Origin: Brugia malayi
Taxonomy: Eukaryota; Nematoda; Chromadorea; Rhabditida; Onchocercidae
NCBI RefSeq assembly: GCF_000002995.4
Contig: NW_025062477.1
Span: forward strand, 13,188,696-13,252,695
Reading direction: 5' to 3'
Length of the DNA: 64,000 nucleotides
Positions 24,701-37,777 of this stretch are shown in pieces. Each line of letters opens with the position of its first letter. Within the stretch, counting starts at the first letter, position 1. The translations under genes and the position numbers were made by a program. The notes beneath the pieces are model-generated. The model was not told where the DNA came from, made no database searches, and saw only the letters and a program-made list of their open reading frames with translations.

Positions 24701-27700
24701 CTCAACCCATTCGTCATTCTCTCCTTTCTTAGAGAAAAAATGAAACGCTCACAGCAGCAAGTGATAGCAAAATTCTGAGTTATTCCTTTGTAACAAAGGT
24801 CATGCGACATGCACCGTTCAGTAACGTATCGACTAAGCGTCTACTACTAATCATTTGATGAATTAATTCCCTAATTTCAGAAATAATCAAAATTTCGAAA
24901 CGTTCCAGATTAATTAGTTGCGTAGTTTCTCTGCTAGTTTATTGCTTTTCTACAAAATTTTCTCATAGCATAGTAGTAGAATATGTATGCATGATCTTCT
25001 ATTCATGCAGGTATGCAGAAGGTAGGATGTCATTTTATCTGTGTTGTCAACACTAATACTTGCTTTATTGATTTGGTAAGTTAAAAGATGGTGTTTTGCT
25101 TAGCAGCAGTAGAATGAATATAGCTATCGACACTCTCTGAATTATGATTTCAGCAGGTAATGATTTTCTCCCTGTCAACACTAGCAGTGCTTTGACATCA
25201 TTAATTATCACACTTGACACTAAATCTTTTGAAAACATCACGTGACTTCAGTGGTTGAAATAATTTGCCATGCCTCTTAGTCACTACCATTCGTGGTATT
25301 AAGAAAAAACTAGTAATGAAGATCCGATTTTACATACCTCCGTTCCAGTGCAAATATTACAGGCCGATCGGTGAATATATTTAACACACATTGCTGCTAA
25401 TGGTTATTCTTGTCAGTATTTGCCCTCTTAAATGGGAACTGATTTGAAAAAAGAAAAAAAAAAAGTCTTTTTAAATATTAACAATCTCCAAATATTTTCT
25501 AAGATTAATATGAGTCTATTAATGTGAGCAACTTTATTTTTTTTACAAAGAAATTTCAAAAAGGTGATCTGATAAGAGAAATAAGTGATAAGTTTAGAAT
25601 AAGTTACTTCTTATTTGATCTTTACTGTTAACGTATATAAGTTGAAACAATTACTTTTTTTAATAACTTTTTTGCTTTTTTACTTATAATTAAGTTTGTT
25701 ATTGAATTTATTGATTCTCTCATCTTTTGTCTTACAAACATTCCACAAAATTCGCTGATGGTTTTAAGCTTTATTCGCCCTTTTGCCAATTTCTACGAAT
25801 TTCTGACATTCTAAGAGAAAGAGGAGAGAGGAAGAGAGTGAAGCACGATGATGAGAGATACACATGAAGTGGAGCAAAGAAGGGTCAGGCAACAGTGTCT
25901 CCAACATGACATCATCAGCTTTTGGAATAGATGACAAATGTGTACACACCACCCAGTACCTTCGCTTCAGAAAGCTATCGCAATTCCTTTTCATCCATCC
26001 ATCCATTCATCCATCCAACCCACCAGCCATCCAACATGTATATTCTTCTCATTATAGCACTGTTGTAGGACAGGTAAAGTGACAGGTACTCTCCAATACT
26101 CACTCATTCACGTGGCTCCAATTTTCCTTTGTTTGCATAACTTCATGTTTAAACTTTACTATTATCATTGCAAGGTATCTTCCAACGAAATGCTGTCAAC
26201 GACATTTAGTATTCTTGTGTACATTGTACTCTTCTTTTACGTCACTAATTAGATTTGAAATTGTCTTACCAATCTTAACAACATTATACAACCATGTGCA
26301 TATTTTGATTTAAAAAAGAAAGCCTATTATGTAGATAATGAAGCGCAATTTGTCCATCTTTTTAGTCAAAAAATAATTGAAAAATGCTTTTAGAAAGAAT
26401 CTTAGAATGATAACAGAATATAAAAGGAACATCACTGGGGTTGAACTTTGTTCTTATTTTTTGGATGGCAAATGTCTTTCATGTTTTTGAAATTCTAGAT
26501 TTCTTCTTCCTAAAGTTGAAGTTATTCAGTTCCTACTACCATTCAAATTGGATGATATTTGTAAAACCCTGACAAATTTTTTTAGAGTTGTGGCTATTAA
26601 CACAATTGACGTATGAATTCAATTTCAAATTCCTTCAATGATAGCAGATCGAATACATAATTTTAGGACTTTGAGGTCCTAAAGAAAATAACTTAAGGAA
26701 TTGATTTCCGTGTTGATTCTGTGATTGTTAGGCAACAGAAATCAGTTCGCTTTGAAAGCACTCAGAATTACATTTAACTATTTGCAGCGTAAAGTCTTAT
26801 TAAAACATTTTAAGATAACAGATAGAGTGCTAGTGCTTTCCATGCAAAAAAACACTTCGCTTCCTGATGATTCAGTATAACAACTGTTGAGGACTTTATA
26901 AATGCGTGGAAAGCATTCACCCACAAAATATATGTTATTCTCACAATCCACACTAAAGATGAATAGAAAATTTAGTATGGTTGTTTATTTCTGTGATGAT
27001 TTAATTTGATGTTCATATCGTTCTGACACATTGTATCAAGTTGTAAAATATTAATGAAGAGAGGAAGTGTTTGAATTAGTTGACACATGTTGACATATTT
27101 GAAGAAGATGGAAAAGAGCCATCTTGAATGAAGTAATAAAGATTCTTTTCATATAAACATAATTAATTCCACTTTACTTTCTTCCCTAACATTCATACTG
27201 ATTTCGATAATATTTTCAAATAGAAAATCCTTCTCTGTTATGTTGACTCATCACCACACATATCTCAAATAAAGTTCATATTATTTGAAGACTTGTTATT
27301 CTGTTATTTTTCATTTCCAGTTTGAAATATGATTAGATTTTAGCATTTTTCTTTTTTTTTTTTTTTTTTTTTGGAATCGGTACTAATTTTGGGGGTGATT
27401 TGTTTTTTGAGTAAAACAGAAAAGCATGCATGAAAATAGTGAGAGATAGGAAATAAAATTTATGCAAAGTGCCGTATGGTATGATTTGAAATGATAAACA
27501 GTCTAATTTCTCATTTCATTCTGTGTGTATGTGTATATGTACAATTCAAGTTTTTTTTTTTCTTGCACCGAAGTGATGAATGTTTGTAAAAAAAAAGTAA
27601 AATGATAGCTAAACAAATACGAGATAAGAAGCTTGAGAATATATTTTGATACCTTTTGACTATCTTCGTACTTGACAAATCTTTGAACTACAGTAATATT

Positions 27701-27795
27701 TCAGTCTTTGTCACATTAGTTATTGTTAACTAGTCTGATAATTTGATGATATACTTTAATCACTTATAGACATTTCCAAACATTCCCAGTTTTTC
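21756..27795. other. Divergent intergenic region, no gene seen
   Basis: Six kilobases between the FKBP gene (leftward) and the FLVCR-like gene (rightward). It should contain both promoters. Homopolymer T tracts occur near 24539-24560 and 27353-27373 and a purine tract near 24374-24410, plus an ATCC-type repeat near 25991. No supported exon on either strand. Confidence 0.5.
25991..26018. repeat. ATCC tetranucleotide repeat
   Basis: About seven tandem ATCC-like units, one with a T interruption, seen directly. Confidence 0.75.
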
Positions 27796-27808
27796 AGGAA
27801 AAAACGAG
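27788..27808 (+). other. Probable spliced-leader acceptor of the FLVCR-like gene
   Basis: GTTTTTCAG ending at 27797 lies 11 bases before the ATG at 27809. It matches the nematode TTTTCAG 3' splice consensus and fits SL trans-splicing. Confidence 0.5.
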
Positions 27809-30800
27809 ATGGAGACAGAAGTATCTACAATACAGGGAAGTGGACCGGAGAGTGCATCGAAATCCGAAGAGATTCAGCTGTATAAAAGACGTTATTACAT
27901 ATTATTAGTGTTTGCCTTGCTGTCAGCTTCCAATTCCATGCAATGGATTGAATATTCCGTTATTGCCCATATCGTTGTCGAATTCTACTCGGTGTCTTAC
28001 GTTGCTGTTAATTGGACTTCAATGATTTACATGCTTACTTATATCATTTTTGTGCTTCCCGCAAGGTTTGGCAGATTTTTCGAGAAATCAGTTTGTCTAT
28101 TTGTGAAGGAGAAAGAACTTATTCTAACAGTTGCCGAATGAAATTCATAGAGCTATGGATGCCTCAAAGATGATACCTCTATTATTGATAACTGTAACTG
28201 TTCTTATTTGTGTTTTCCTATACATACAGATTTCAAAAAAAAAAAATCAAATAATTCATTTATATGATCAACATTAGGTTAAACTAATGCAATTTTGCAT
28301 TCAAGTGACAATCAGTTTTTAGTTGGGTTCTTGACAAATATGGTTTACGAATATCAATAATACTTGGTTCCAGTGGTAACTGCATTGGAGCATGTATCAA
28401 GATGTTTTCAGCAAACCCTGGTTGGTTCTATTTAAATCTCGAAATTAATTATATTATAATTAGACCATAATAATAATTGAAAACAAGAAGACGTGACTAG
28501 CTGCTATATAACACAAAACTACGTAAAGTGACTCTTAAAAAAGTGTTCCTCACAAATCTCAGCAAAATAAAATATTATAGGGATTCAAAATTCCTGACAA
28601 AAAGAGGATAATTTGTTGTAGTTAAGACGCATTTTGGATCACATTCCTGGGACAAACCATCGTGGGCTTTTCGCAAATGTTTATCTTGGGTATACCGCCG
28701 AGGTTAGCTGCTGTATGGTTCGGTCCAGAACAAGTTTCCACAGCATGCGCTATTGGTGTCTTCGGCAATCAAGTATGTTAGTTTATAAGTTATGATCAGA
28801 TTCAATTTAAAATATAGAAAAAGCAATTTAAAGTAGAAAAGACGGCAAACTTAATAAGACGCTGAGAGGTTAAAAGGACGAATTATTCTCAGTGCAAATA
28901 ATATAATTTGAAAGATGTGCGAATAGACTTCTATAATTGTTAATTTTTCGAACTATTTTAAAACTTTCAAATTTCTTTCAGTTAGGCATTGCAATTGGAT
29001 TTGTGCTTCCCCCTTTTCTGGTTCATATGGGTACTACGGATTTTATTGCCTCTGATTTAAACCGATTATTTCTCATTTCAGTCGTTGCTAATACTATCGT
29101 TTTCTTGCTAATCATATTTTGTTAGTTTCTACTTTTTTTAAAGTATAAATCAGCCTAGCGATATTCATGATTGCAATTTATATTAGTAATATACGACCGT
29201 TTTGTGGCCTCAAAATTATTTTATCAATTTCGGTATTAAGTCATTGATGCCTAATGGTCGGTATTAAGTAACTGATGGCTAATTATCAGTTGATGTCTTG
29301 TATATTACTCTCTGCACGATCACTTTAAAATTTAATCATTTGTAAATTCTAGATTTTTCGACTCACTTTTCTTTCCTGATTACTCCATTTTATAATCAAA
29401 ATCACCTAAGTTAACTTTTTTTTTTTTTTTTTTTTTGTTGCTGTTTTAGCATTTCCAGAGAAACCACCCTTACCACCAAGTTTGGCACAACTACGAGTGC
29501 TAGAGGATACCAGCGAGAAAAATTATTACCATTCATTGAAACAACTTATGACAAACCCAAATTTTACACTTCTTTTCATTACTTATGGTATGCATGTCAC
29601 TATTTTAGTTTGCAAGTTCACATTTTGCAGATTCACATTTAGCAAGATGGAAGATGCACTGCAAGTTGCCCATTGCTACTCATTAAAAATCTGCTTCACT
29701 TGCAGGATTCAAATACATAAGTGTTGAAAATTTAAAAAAAAAATAGGCATTTCCAGAGAAACTACCCTTGCCACTAAGTCTGGCACAATTACAAGTGCTA
29801 ATGCAAAGCATATTCGTTTTAAGCGCGGCTGGTTTTAAGCTAATATTTTAAGTATAATTTTTGTATAACTAATTGTTGATTAGTGGGTTTAAGAATTCTT
29901 AATGTTGTAGGATAATTTTAAAGTTTGTGAGATTCATATTTTCGAGGTTTTAAAAAGTTCACTGCGTAACCTTTTTCTCTATCCTTTTAGAGCTTTTCCA
30001 AAATGAAATATGTTAGAGTATTATATAAAATTTTAAGGAGTTAATGTTGGTGTATTTTATGCCGTATCAACAGTGCTCAGTCAAATGATACTGATATTTC
30101 ACCCAAATGAACAAGAAAGTGCAGGTAAATGACAGAGTTAATCAGTAAAATATTATATTTATTAAATGAAAAGTAAGGGCTGTTTTTTGAAATAATTTTT
30201 TGATTGATTCGAATGCTATTTCGGTCATAAAATTATAGGAATGATTGGTCTATTACTGGTTCTAGCAGGAATGATTGGTTCAGTGCTATGTGGCTTCATC
30301 CTAGACCGTTTCCATCACTTTAAGTAGGTGTTCATTTCTATTCATCAATTAAAGTTTTGTAACTTTGTTCCGTTCTGTCATATCACAACATTTATCTTGT
30401 GGATGTCAGCACTGTCAAATATGGCAGCTGGGAAAGAGCTGCCAATGAATATTGTTTTAAATGGTGATTAGTCGATTATCATTTCATTTCCGTTCTCCAT
30501 TTTAGTATTTTCACACAAAAACTTACCCGTGCTTAATGTGATTTACTACTATAGTTATTCATCAGGCGAATAAATAAGTGAAAGAATGAATGAATGAGTG
30601 AATGAAAAAAGTGTTATATGTTAAATCAGAATTTGCCATTTAAAAAAGGAAAAAGTTGGTAAGAACCATAAAGTATTGAGTTTCTTATAAATTATAATTT
30701 ATTATAAATCACTTTTTTTTTTAAAGATTGACTACACTTGTTGTATATATATTCTGTGCAATGGGCATGCTTTTGTTTACTTTTTTGGTGAATGTCGAAC

Positions 30801-32256
30801 AGATGTGGTACATTTATGCAAGCTCCATACTTCTCGGGTATGATTTGCAAAAGAATTTTGAATGTAGTCAGAAATTTAATCAATACTAGATGAACAAGCT
30901 ATGGCAAAAATAAAATTAAACTCAACAGGAAAATCGAAGTTGCTGAAAATTCAGATGTAATAAAATGTAGTGATTTAACCACACGTCGAATCTGTCTATC
31001 AAAGAAACTTACCTAGTGAATGATTCATTTTGGTCCACTTCTAATAATGAAATTCGGAAGTGAAACCTCTTTGGCCTGGAAATTCAGATGTAATAAAATG
31101 TAGTGATTTAACCACACGTCGAAGACATAAAAAATAAATTGAACAACCACTAAGGAGAAATAAATTTGCTTTTTGAAAAGGATTCGCAGTTCTGTTAGAA
31201 ATTCACACATGTGCAAAATTTGTATGTAGTGATAAAACAAAACAAAGAATTTACACATTATTCCCAGTCTGTTGAAGCTCAAAAATCCTATGAAATTTAT
31301 TGATTTTTTTGTGCCATAGGACGAAAATGGGCTATAATTTAAGCTTGAAATTTATAAGCGAAAGAAAGGAGACGTAGAAATAACCTGCATTAGTCCTGCA
31401 ATATCATGCTGAAAAAACTCGTTACCATTTTTTTGCAGCTTTTTCATGACAGGATATTTACCGATTGGTTTCGAATTTGCATCCGAATTAACCTTTCCAG
31501 TAGCTGAAGGAACTGCGTCAGGTCTTCTAAATGCTTCTGCTCAGGTTTTTTTTTATTTCCTGGAGATTATTCTTTTTATGTGGTTGAAAAACTTTCACTG
31601 CTTCTCAACATTATTCTTTGATGAAAGTAATTCGTTTAGGTAATTTTGATTTACATAATTTTTACTTTCAGATATTTGGTATAGCACTTACTTTATGTGT
31701 TGGTTTTATTCTTCAATATGGTAGTGTTTTAGCCAGCAATTTAACACTTACGGGATTTCTAATTTTTGGGACTTTTCTTACTGGTTAGTTTTTATACTCC
31801 CATATCTTAATTTATTAAGAATCATAATTCTTAAGAGTCGTGTATAATGCAAAGTAGATATCTTTCTTGCCAATTAGGATTGTTTTATGATAAATGTTTA
31901 TAATTTTATGGGTTTTCAAGCTCTTATCAAATCTGATTTACGAAGACAAAGAGCTCACGAAAGTATTCCATGCATATTACCGGTGAGTTTTCAGCATTAT
32001 TCGATGTTGTCGCTTTAAAGTAATCATTTATTTTTATTTTCAAACGATAGAAGAAAACAGCTAATTTACTTTCGGAAGCATGAAGATAGACTGCGTAAAA
32101 AAAATAGACTTTTGAAAGAACAATTTAACTCATGACTGGAAGTAATTTCTACGCAAACGCTTATTAGAATATTTCTCTTTCTATTTTTTCATACCGACTT
32201 GTCAACATACCTAACGAAATCTTTTCTTGCAGCAGTTGCAGTCCGAATCAGTATAG
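27809..32256 (+). CDS. FLVCR/SLC49-family major facilitator transporter
   Basis: Twelve exons (27809-28065, 28323-28420, 28627-28772, 28982-29120, 29450-29587, 30038-30124, 30239-30323, 30727-30837, 31439-31544, 31672-31783, 31921-31982, 32233-32256) sum to 1365 bases, 454 residues, all in phase. The protein is strongly hydrophobic throughout, as expected for a 12-TM major facilitator. Diagnostic stretches match human FLVCR1/2: [59 protein letters not shown] and [19 protein letters not shown] proteins are plasma-membrane or mitochondrial exporters or importers, first described for heme and more recently for choline and ethanolamine. The first ~25 residues are hydrophilic and cytosolic. The C-terminus is short (LQSESV). 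The last exon has a NAGNAG acceptor, so one Gln may be optional. Homology is clear; the substrate in this organism is not. Confidence 0.93.
29746..29798 (+). repeat. Degenerate duplicate of the start of FLVCR exon 5
   Basis: These 53 bases match 29450-29502, the first 53 coding bases of exon 5, at 47 positions. All six differences are transitions. The copy sits in the following intron, 159 bases after the exon end. An AG precedes it, but with one extra G. The frame stays open for a further 17 codons to a stop near 29850. Confidence 0.85.
30588..30606. repeat. GAAT tetranucleotide repeat
   Basis: About five GAAT/GAGT units in intron 7 of the FLVCR-like gene. Confidence 0.6.
30947..30990 (+). 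repeat. Perfect 44-bp direct repeat, copy 1
   Basis: Identical to 31080-31123, 133 bases downstream, in intron 8 of the FLVCR-like gene. It starts AAATTCAGATGTAATAAAAT and ends CACACGTCGAA. Confidence 0.9.
31080..31123 (+). repeat. Perfect 44-bp direct repeat, copy 2
   Basis: Second copy of 30947-30990. The two are identical over all 44 bases and then diverge on both sides. Confidence 0.9.
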
Positions 32257-33791
32257 TTTGCTGAGTCGCTAAGGAACATACTGAATAGCGTCAAGATCAC
32301 TATTTCACTTACCTATTTTCTTTTTTCCCGTGGGCTTTATTGTGCCAACTGTAATGTGATGTTTTCTTCCGGTTATCTCTATCTCATTGCTTTTTCCATT
32401 ACCTGTGATTCCCAACTAGCTCTATCTTATTTTTTAGTCAGAATTTTGAAAGAATTCATCACTTTATAACTTGCGTTTATCTTTCAACTATTTAAATTCT
32501 ACTTTTACCAGCTATTTTAATTTATGCTTCATGCCGTATAAATATCTATATTAAATTTATTGTTCAGCTCATCTATTTTATTAATATATCATTGCTAAAG
32601 ATTACTTATAGTCCCATATTTACTGTTTGTATGTTAATCAGTCGAATTGTGCAAAGATTTTTGAAATAGACACCTATTCTCACGTAATATTATTACAATG
32701 ACTTAGATAAGCAATTATGAAATTTCAGTTTTTTGAGTAAGAATTGTATTCTTATTTGGAACCTGCAGATGCCATTCATTATTTCTTACCAAATGCTCTG
32801 TTGGAGAGACAAAAGGTCAAGCATGCAAAAGGTGCTGTCAATATTATAGAAATGTTTCTATCCTTTTTAATCCTTTTTCCATTGCATACCCTCCAAACAA
32901 TATGGTTTTCAAATTTAAAGGAAGGATAAATTAAAAGAAATGCTAGAGAAGCGAAAATTGCGGAATTTGTAAAAAGAAAAAAGAAAAAAAAAAAAAAAGA
33001 CGTTCCTGTACAGATGTTTTTGCAACAGCCTTCAGAGAACATGATACCAGATTCATTTGAACTACTGAGGATTTTTGAAAGCGTTTGATTTTTCGAGATG
33101 TTTTGAATAAATTCATTCTTGGAATGATTAAGTAGCCGAATTGATAACATAACTTTCTACAGAATCACTCAAATGTGGAAAGATCTTGCAATCAATGTTT
33201 AAAAATGTATTGTAGCAATCAAAGTCCAACAATCAGTGCAACGCAGATTATCGAATGCGAAAATGTTATCGGAAACAATATCATCCTATGTGATGCATTT
33301 AAATAGCATCATATATTGAAATCCGATAGCAATAAGACAATAATTTTATAAAAGTAAATGTGATGATCTTTCTCTTCTCTTACATTAATTAATTAACTCT
33401 AGTGAGAAATCAGAGGTGACTTAATTAAATTAATGAAGAAATAAGTGATTATTAAAGTATTTTTTACACATAGCAAAAATTCCGAAAACCTTTGAAAATT
33501 TTTAAGTCTGCTAGTAGTAAATAGCCAGTAAGCTTAGCTTATAGACAGCATGTGGTTACTAATTACTTCTATTCCTGCATCCAGACAAAATTAATGAAAT
33601 TTCCTACCTAGTATACACAGAGAATCGCCAATGAAACAATGGTATAGAAGGGTATGCTGTTGGTGAATGATTCAATTAATCCAAAATCGTCTCTCTTCTT
33701 TCCATCCATCCCCTGTTAGTAATAAAATTGACATGCCACCTCCTGGATCCCCCGTCTTGCATTCATTCTTTGCATTCATACATTTCCTGTA
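32257..33791. other. Intergenic region between the FLVCR-like and bHLH genes
   Basis: It holds the 3' untranslated part of the transporter and the promoter of the bHLH gene. An open frame at 32744-32929 resembles no family and lacks convincing splice context. An A-rich run lies near 32983-32998. Confidence 0.45.
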
Positions 33792-34264
33792 ATGCATCAG
33801 TTATCAGCTATTGAGTTAAAAAAATTGAGCAAAGCGGAACGACGGAAACGACGCCGCGCTACGCCAAAATATCGCAATCTTCATGCCAGTCGAGAGCGGT
33901 AATTTTTGGCATTTCTAATTTATCTTTTTACAACCAATTATAATATTAATATCATTAAACTTTTTCCAAATAAACTATTGCAATCAACTATCGTAGAAGT
34001 TTGAGAATGAACTAAGCTTCCTAACTCATAAGCAGAATCATAGTTCAAATAATTTAATCTCATTCCTTTTGTCGATTTTTAAGAATGCATTATTCATAGC
34101 TATTCACAAGTTACAGCATTCGGGTCGAGTCATTCAATAGTGCATTCGCAAAACTACGAGCGCTACTACCTACACTACCACTTAATAAAAAATTATCGAA
34201 AATTGAGATACTACGTCTGTCCATTTCGTATATTTCATATTTGGATAATCTGTTACATTTTTGA
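33792..34264 (+). CDS. hlh-15: bHLH transcription factor, HEN/NHLH class (HLH-15-like)
   Basis: Two exons, 33792-33898 and 34117-34264, join in phase (CG|C gives Arg) into an 84-residue protein. It is almost nothing but a bHLH domain. The basic region reads AERRKRRRATPKYRN then HASRERIRVESFN, with the ExxR E-box contact. Helix 1 is AFAKLRALLPTLP, then a short loop (LNKKLSK), then helix 2 IEILRLSISYISYLDNLL. The KKLSKIEILR stretch and the intron inside the RER/IRV junction are typical of NHLH1/NHLH2 and C. elegans HLH-15, which is about the same length. NHLH factors are neuronal differentiation regulators binding E-boxes as dimers. Frame and splice sites are clear; the start is the first ATG in the exon, and an additional upstream exon cannot be excluded. 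Confidence 0.93.
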
Positions 34265-37200
34265 ATAGTGAAACATGTGTCCAGGTAGAAAAGAATGAAA
34301 TGAAATGAAATAAATGATGAAGCAGCGATACATTTGATTCCATTCCAGCAGTACATTGTGATTCACAAATTTACCAACTTTATCAATGCAATTTATTTTT
34401 TGCACATGATGAACATTTATAATACAATATGAAGAAATGAAGCAACAAAAAGTCCATACCAATATTATCATATCATTGCTTACTTTCACTATTCCGAACT
34501 AAGCTTATACGAATTTTGGGAAGCAATCAAGATAATTGAAACAGGTCAAGGAGACATTACTCACGCAACCAACCTAAAAGCAGTTCATCAGTTTACCGAT
34601 ATTTGTGAAGGTTCTACTCACCAAACAGGTTGTCTACTTCAATAAATTCTTTATTATAAACCATTTTATTTCGACCATTTTGCAACCATACAGAACAATT
34701 ATTTATTCTGGTAATACCCTAACCATACAGACTTGAATGAGTCTAGCATCCAACAATCATTAGCCAATAGCACAACAGTTCAAGGATAATTTAGGTTGAG
34801 CCCTGAAATTTTCAACCGGCTACCCGCATATGACCAATAATCGTTTTATGAACCTATAAACATCATTCCAGTTTGCAACGAACTGATGACTGCAGTACAA
34901 GTCCAGTCAAACTAAACCATCATTTAGTCATAGTAATCTCTTCAAGTCTACCTGACATAAAATCTTGGTAGTTTGATGTCTTTCAGATTAATATTTCCTA
35001 GTTTACCAGGGACATTCGATACGTGTAAACACAAATGTATTTAAGATAAAACGAAAATATCAGCATCCAAACAGTTAAAAATAATTGAAGAACCGAAAAC
35101 CCAATGACGATACAAAGTGTATTTATTCAACAATATACAAAGTACCCAATTTATTTATTTTCCAGCTGTAGCAGAAGCACAAAAAACTCAAAGAATACAT
35201 AAACTTATCGTCAACTATTTGAAAGCTAAACAGGACAAGAGAACGGGATGAAATGCGGGGTGAAGGATTGGGGCAGCATATATAAACGAAGTGGTGGACA
35301 CTTGCGAAGTGCATCCATTTAAATCAGATCTGAAATAACCACAAACTGTACCAAGAATACGTATAATTCATAATGGAAAACATTAAATCTAAGTATTTTA
35401 GCCCTTAATTTAACTTTATTTTAAAACGAAAAAATGATGGGTACAACACGTAAAACTATACAGATTTTGAAAAAAAAAAAAAAAAAAAAAAAGAAAAATC
35501 CATCTCCACATCTCATTCACAAATAACTGCACTGAAAGGGCAGAAAGGATGAATCACTATTCAGCTCGCATTCTCGCATAGGAAAGTTTGACAAATCGAA
35601 AAGGTATTGTAGACTGAAAATCACGGCTTAAACTGTCATTAGAAAAAAGAAAATACGAATTAACATAGAAACACCCATTCGCTCACGTAATGTCGAGTAG
35701 TTGAATTTGTGCAATTTATGCGGCAGTCTCAATGCCTCGAAGTGGTGGAAGACCTGTGAATATTGGTGCAAACAGCATATCATCTCGAGAAAGAATACTG
35801 AAATCATGGTACACTGTTGCAGAAAAAAGCTTATATCTTTCAGGCTCCAACAAATGATGGATTTGAAACTAGAGAATATCGTGCGCCTTAAATTAGATTT
35901 TCTATATTTAATAAGGCTCGAAAGAATAAGGAAAAAGACAGAAATACTTCCAACTTTACAATTTAAAAAATTACAGGACCCGAATGGCAACCGTAATAAA
36001 ATGTAAGAAAATAAACCGACAAAAACGAACAGACAACAAATTCAATAAAAAAGAACAAAGCTCGGTGAGAATACAATAATTAGGAAATGTGGCAATTATT
36101 TAAACCAATGATTGTCTTCTTAGACTAATGTTAAGAATAAATCCAATAATAAACTGAAAAAATCTCGAAGGAGGAATCATCCATAAACAATAACAATAAT
36201 AGTAATTACGACAATATCAGTGAAAACGGTAATCCGACCCGCAATACCACCAATGTTTCGGAAGAATAAAGTTTCGTTCAATCATTTTACAAGTGCATCG
36301 TTTAATAGCAATTATAACAAATATTTAAAAGTATAATTTAATTGAAACACAAATGCACCGAATATCAAATGAACGGATTTTGATTATAAAGTCCAATTAA
36401 AATTCTATAAAGTGTAAAATGGAATTCTCGCTTCGATGTGTTGCAGTCGCAATATCGAGAACTGCAATCATAACCATTACAATGTAAAATTTGCTAGGCA
36501 AGCTGGTCATTACCCACATAAATCACAACTGTACTCACTTTTGCTTAAAATCTATATTTGATCCTGTCTGATTACAGACCTGGAATGCCTGAGTTAAGAG
36601 AATCGGAAAGGCGAAAGAGAGACCTCTCAACACTTATCTTTCAAGAAAAGAAAAAATTCGACGCATATGTGGTAATTGCCAAGGAAAATTCCAAGAAAAA
36701 GCAGCTGGAATAGATTTTGAAAACATGAAATAAATGAAACTATCAGGTAAACTAGCAAGAGCAAGGCAAGTATGGAGAAAGTAAAAAAGAGCCAAATAAT
36801 TTACTGGCCGAGAAAGAGAAAACGAAACGGTATAGGGAAATATATCAAGAAACGGTACTGAATAAAGAGAAGACATAAACACACATGTACACACATGACA
36901 CACGCATGATAAATACACCGAAGATCTCAAGCTTAATCGTTGGTATTAATTTTCAAGTAGCAAGTATATGTCAAAATATCCAACATTTTGTAAAGAAGCG
37001 AGGTTTGCAGATTCATCCAAACTAATTTTAATATCTAATGTGAAAGTAGTTACCTCTGAGTTATAAAAAAAAGATCTATTTAAAAAAAATAAACTGCAGG
37101 TCTAGAGAGCCACAAAATATCTGATTCTTCATGGAAATATTCCGTATTAAGGGATCGACAAGCAACTTGTCTTTCCTCAATACTAAGCGGGATTCACTGC

Positions 37201-37777
37201 ATGTTTGAAAACTGATCAATAATCTATAAGTTATTAATAAAATCTCTCCACTGCAACCAACTATATCTGGGATGTAAACTTCCTTTTAAAATATAACCCG
37301 AAAAAAAGCAAAAATGAATGAAAGTAATGCTTATGTACCAATAAAATAAATGATTTGTTCAAAATTTTCGAAGTTTGAAAGCTCAATCTCGAACTGCAAA
37401 ACCCAATAAGACTTATAAACTGCCTCCCAATAATTATGCAACGATATAAACGGGAAACATGGCGTAAAAGAGTATGGTACGAAAAAGCTCAATTTAAAGG
37501 ACAGAAAAAACATAGAAGGGACACCGATCTAAAAGGATGGATTTTGGCAGTCAATAACATAATAATTCGTCTGAACCAAATAAAAAAATGCTACGATCAA
37601 GTTAAACAAGCAAGCGATTATCCACTTGAAAAGACAATTTGAGCGGCGCTACAAAACAAGACATACAGCTCATCGAATCGAGAATACAGCAGTGTGCCCT
37701 GGAAAAGCATAGTACATGAAGATAAGATGAAAGTATTGCAAAATGATGCAAAAATGAGGGTCACATTGAGCTTCCGT
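34265..37777. other. Convergent intergenic region
   Basis: The 3.5 kb between the 3' ends of the bHLH gene (+) and the zinc-finger gene (-). A stretch at 35628-36006 is open on both strands but shows no domain or splice support. A poly-A run lies near 35470-35492. Nothing else recognised. Confidence 0.45.

Noticed and set aside
32744..32929. Possible extra 3' exon of the FLVCR-like gene
   Set aside because: The transporter already ends in phase at 32256, and the frame shows no transporter-like sequence.
35628..36006. Overlapping open frames of 120 (-) and 101 (+) codons
   Set aside because: No domain, no splice or start context, and low-complexity composition; probably chance in a convergent intergenic region.
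37436..37642. Basic 68-codon + strand frame
   Set aside because: It lies just beyond the 3' end of the zinc-finger gene on the opposite strand, with no recognisable motif.
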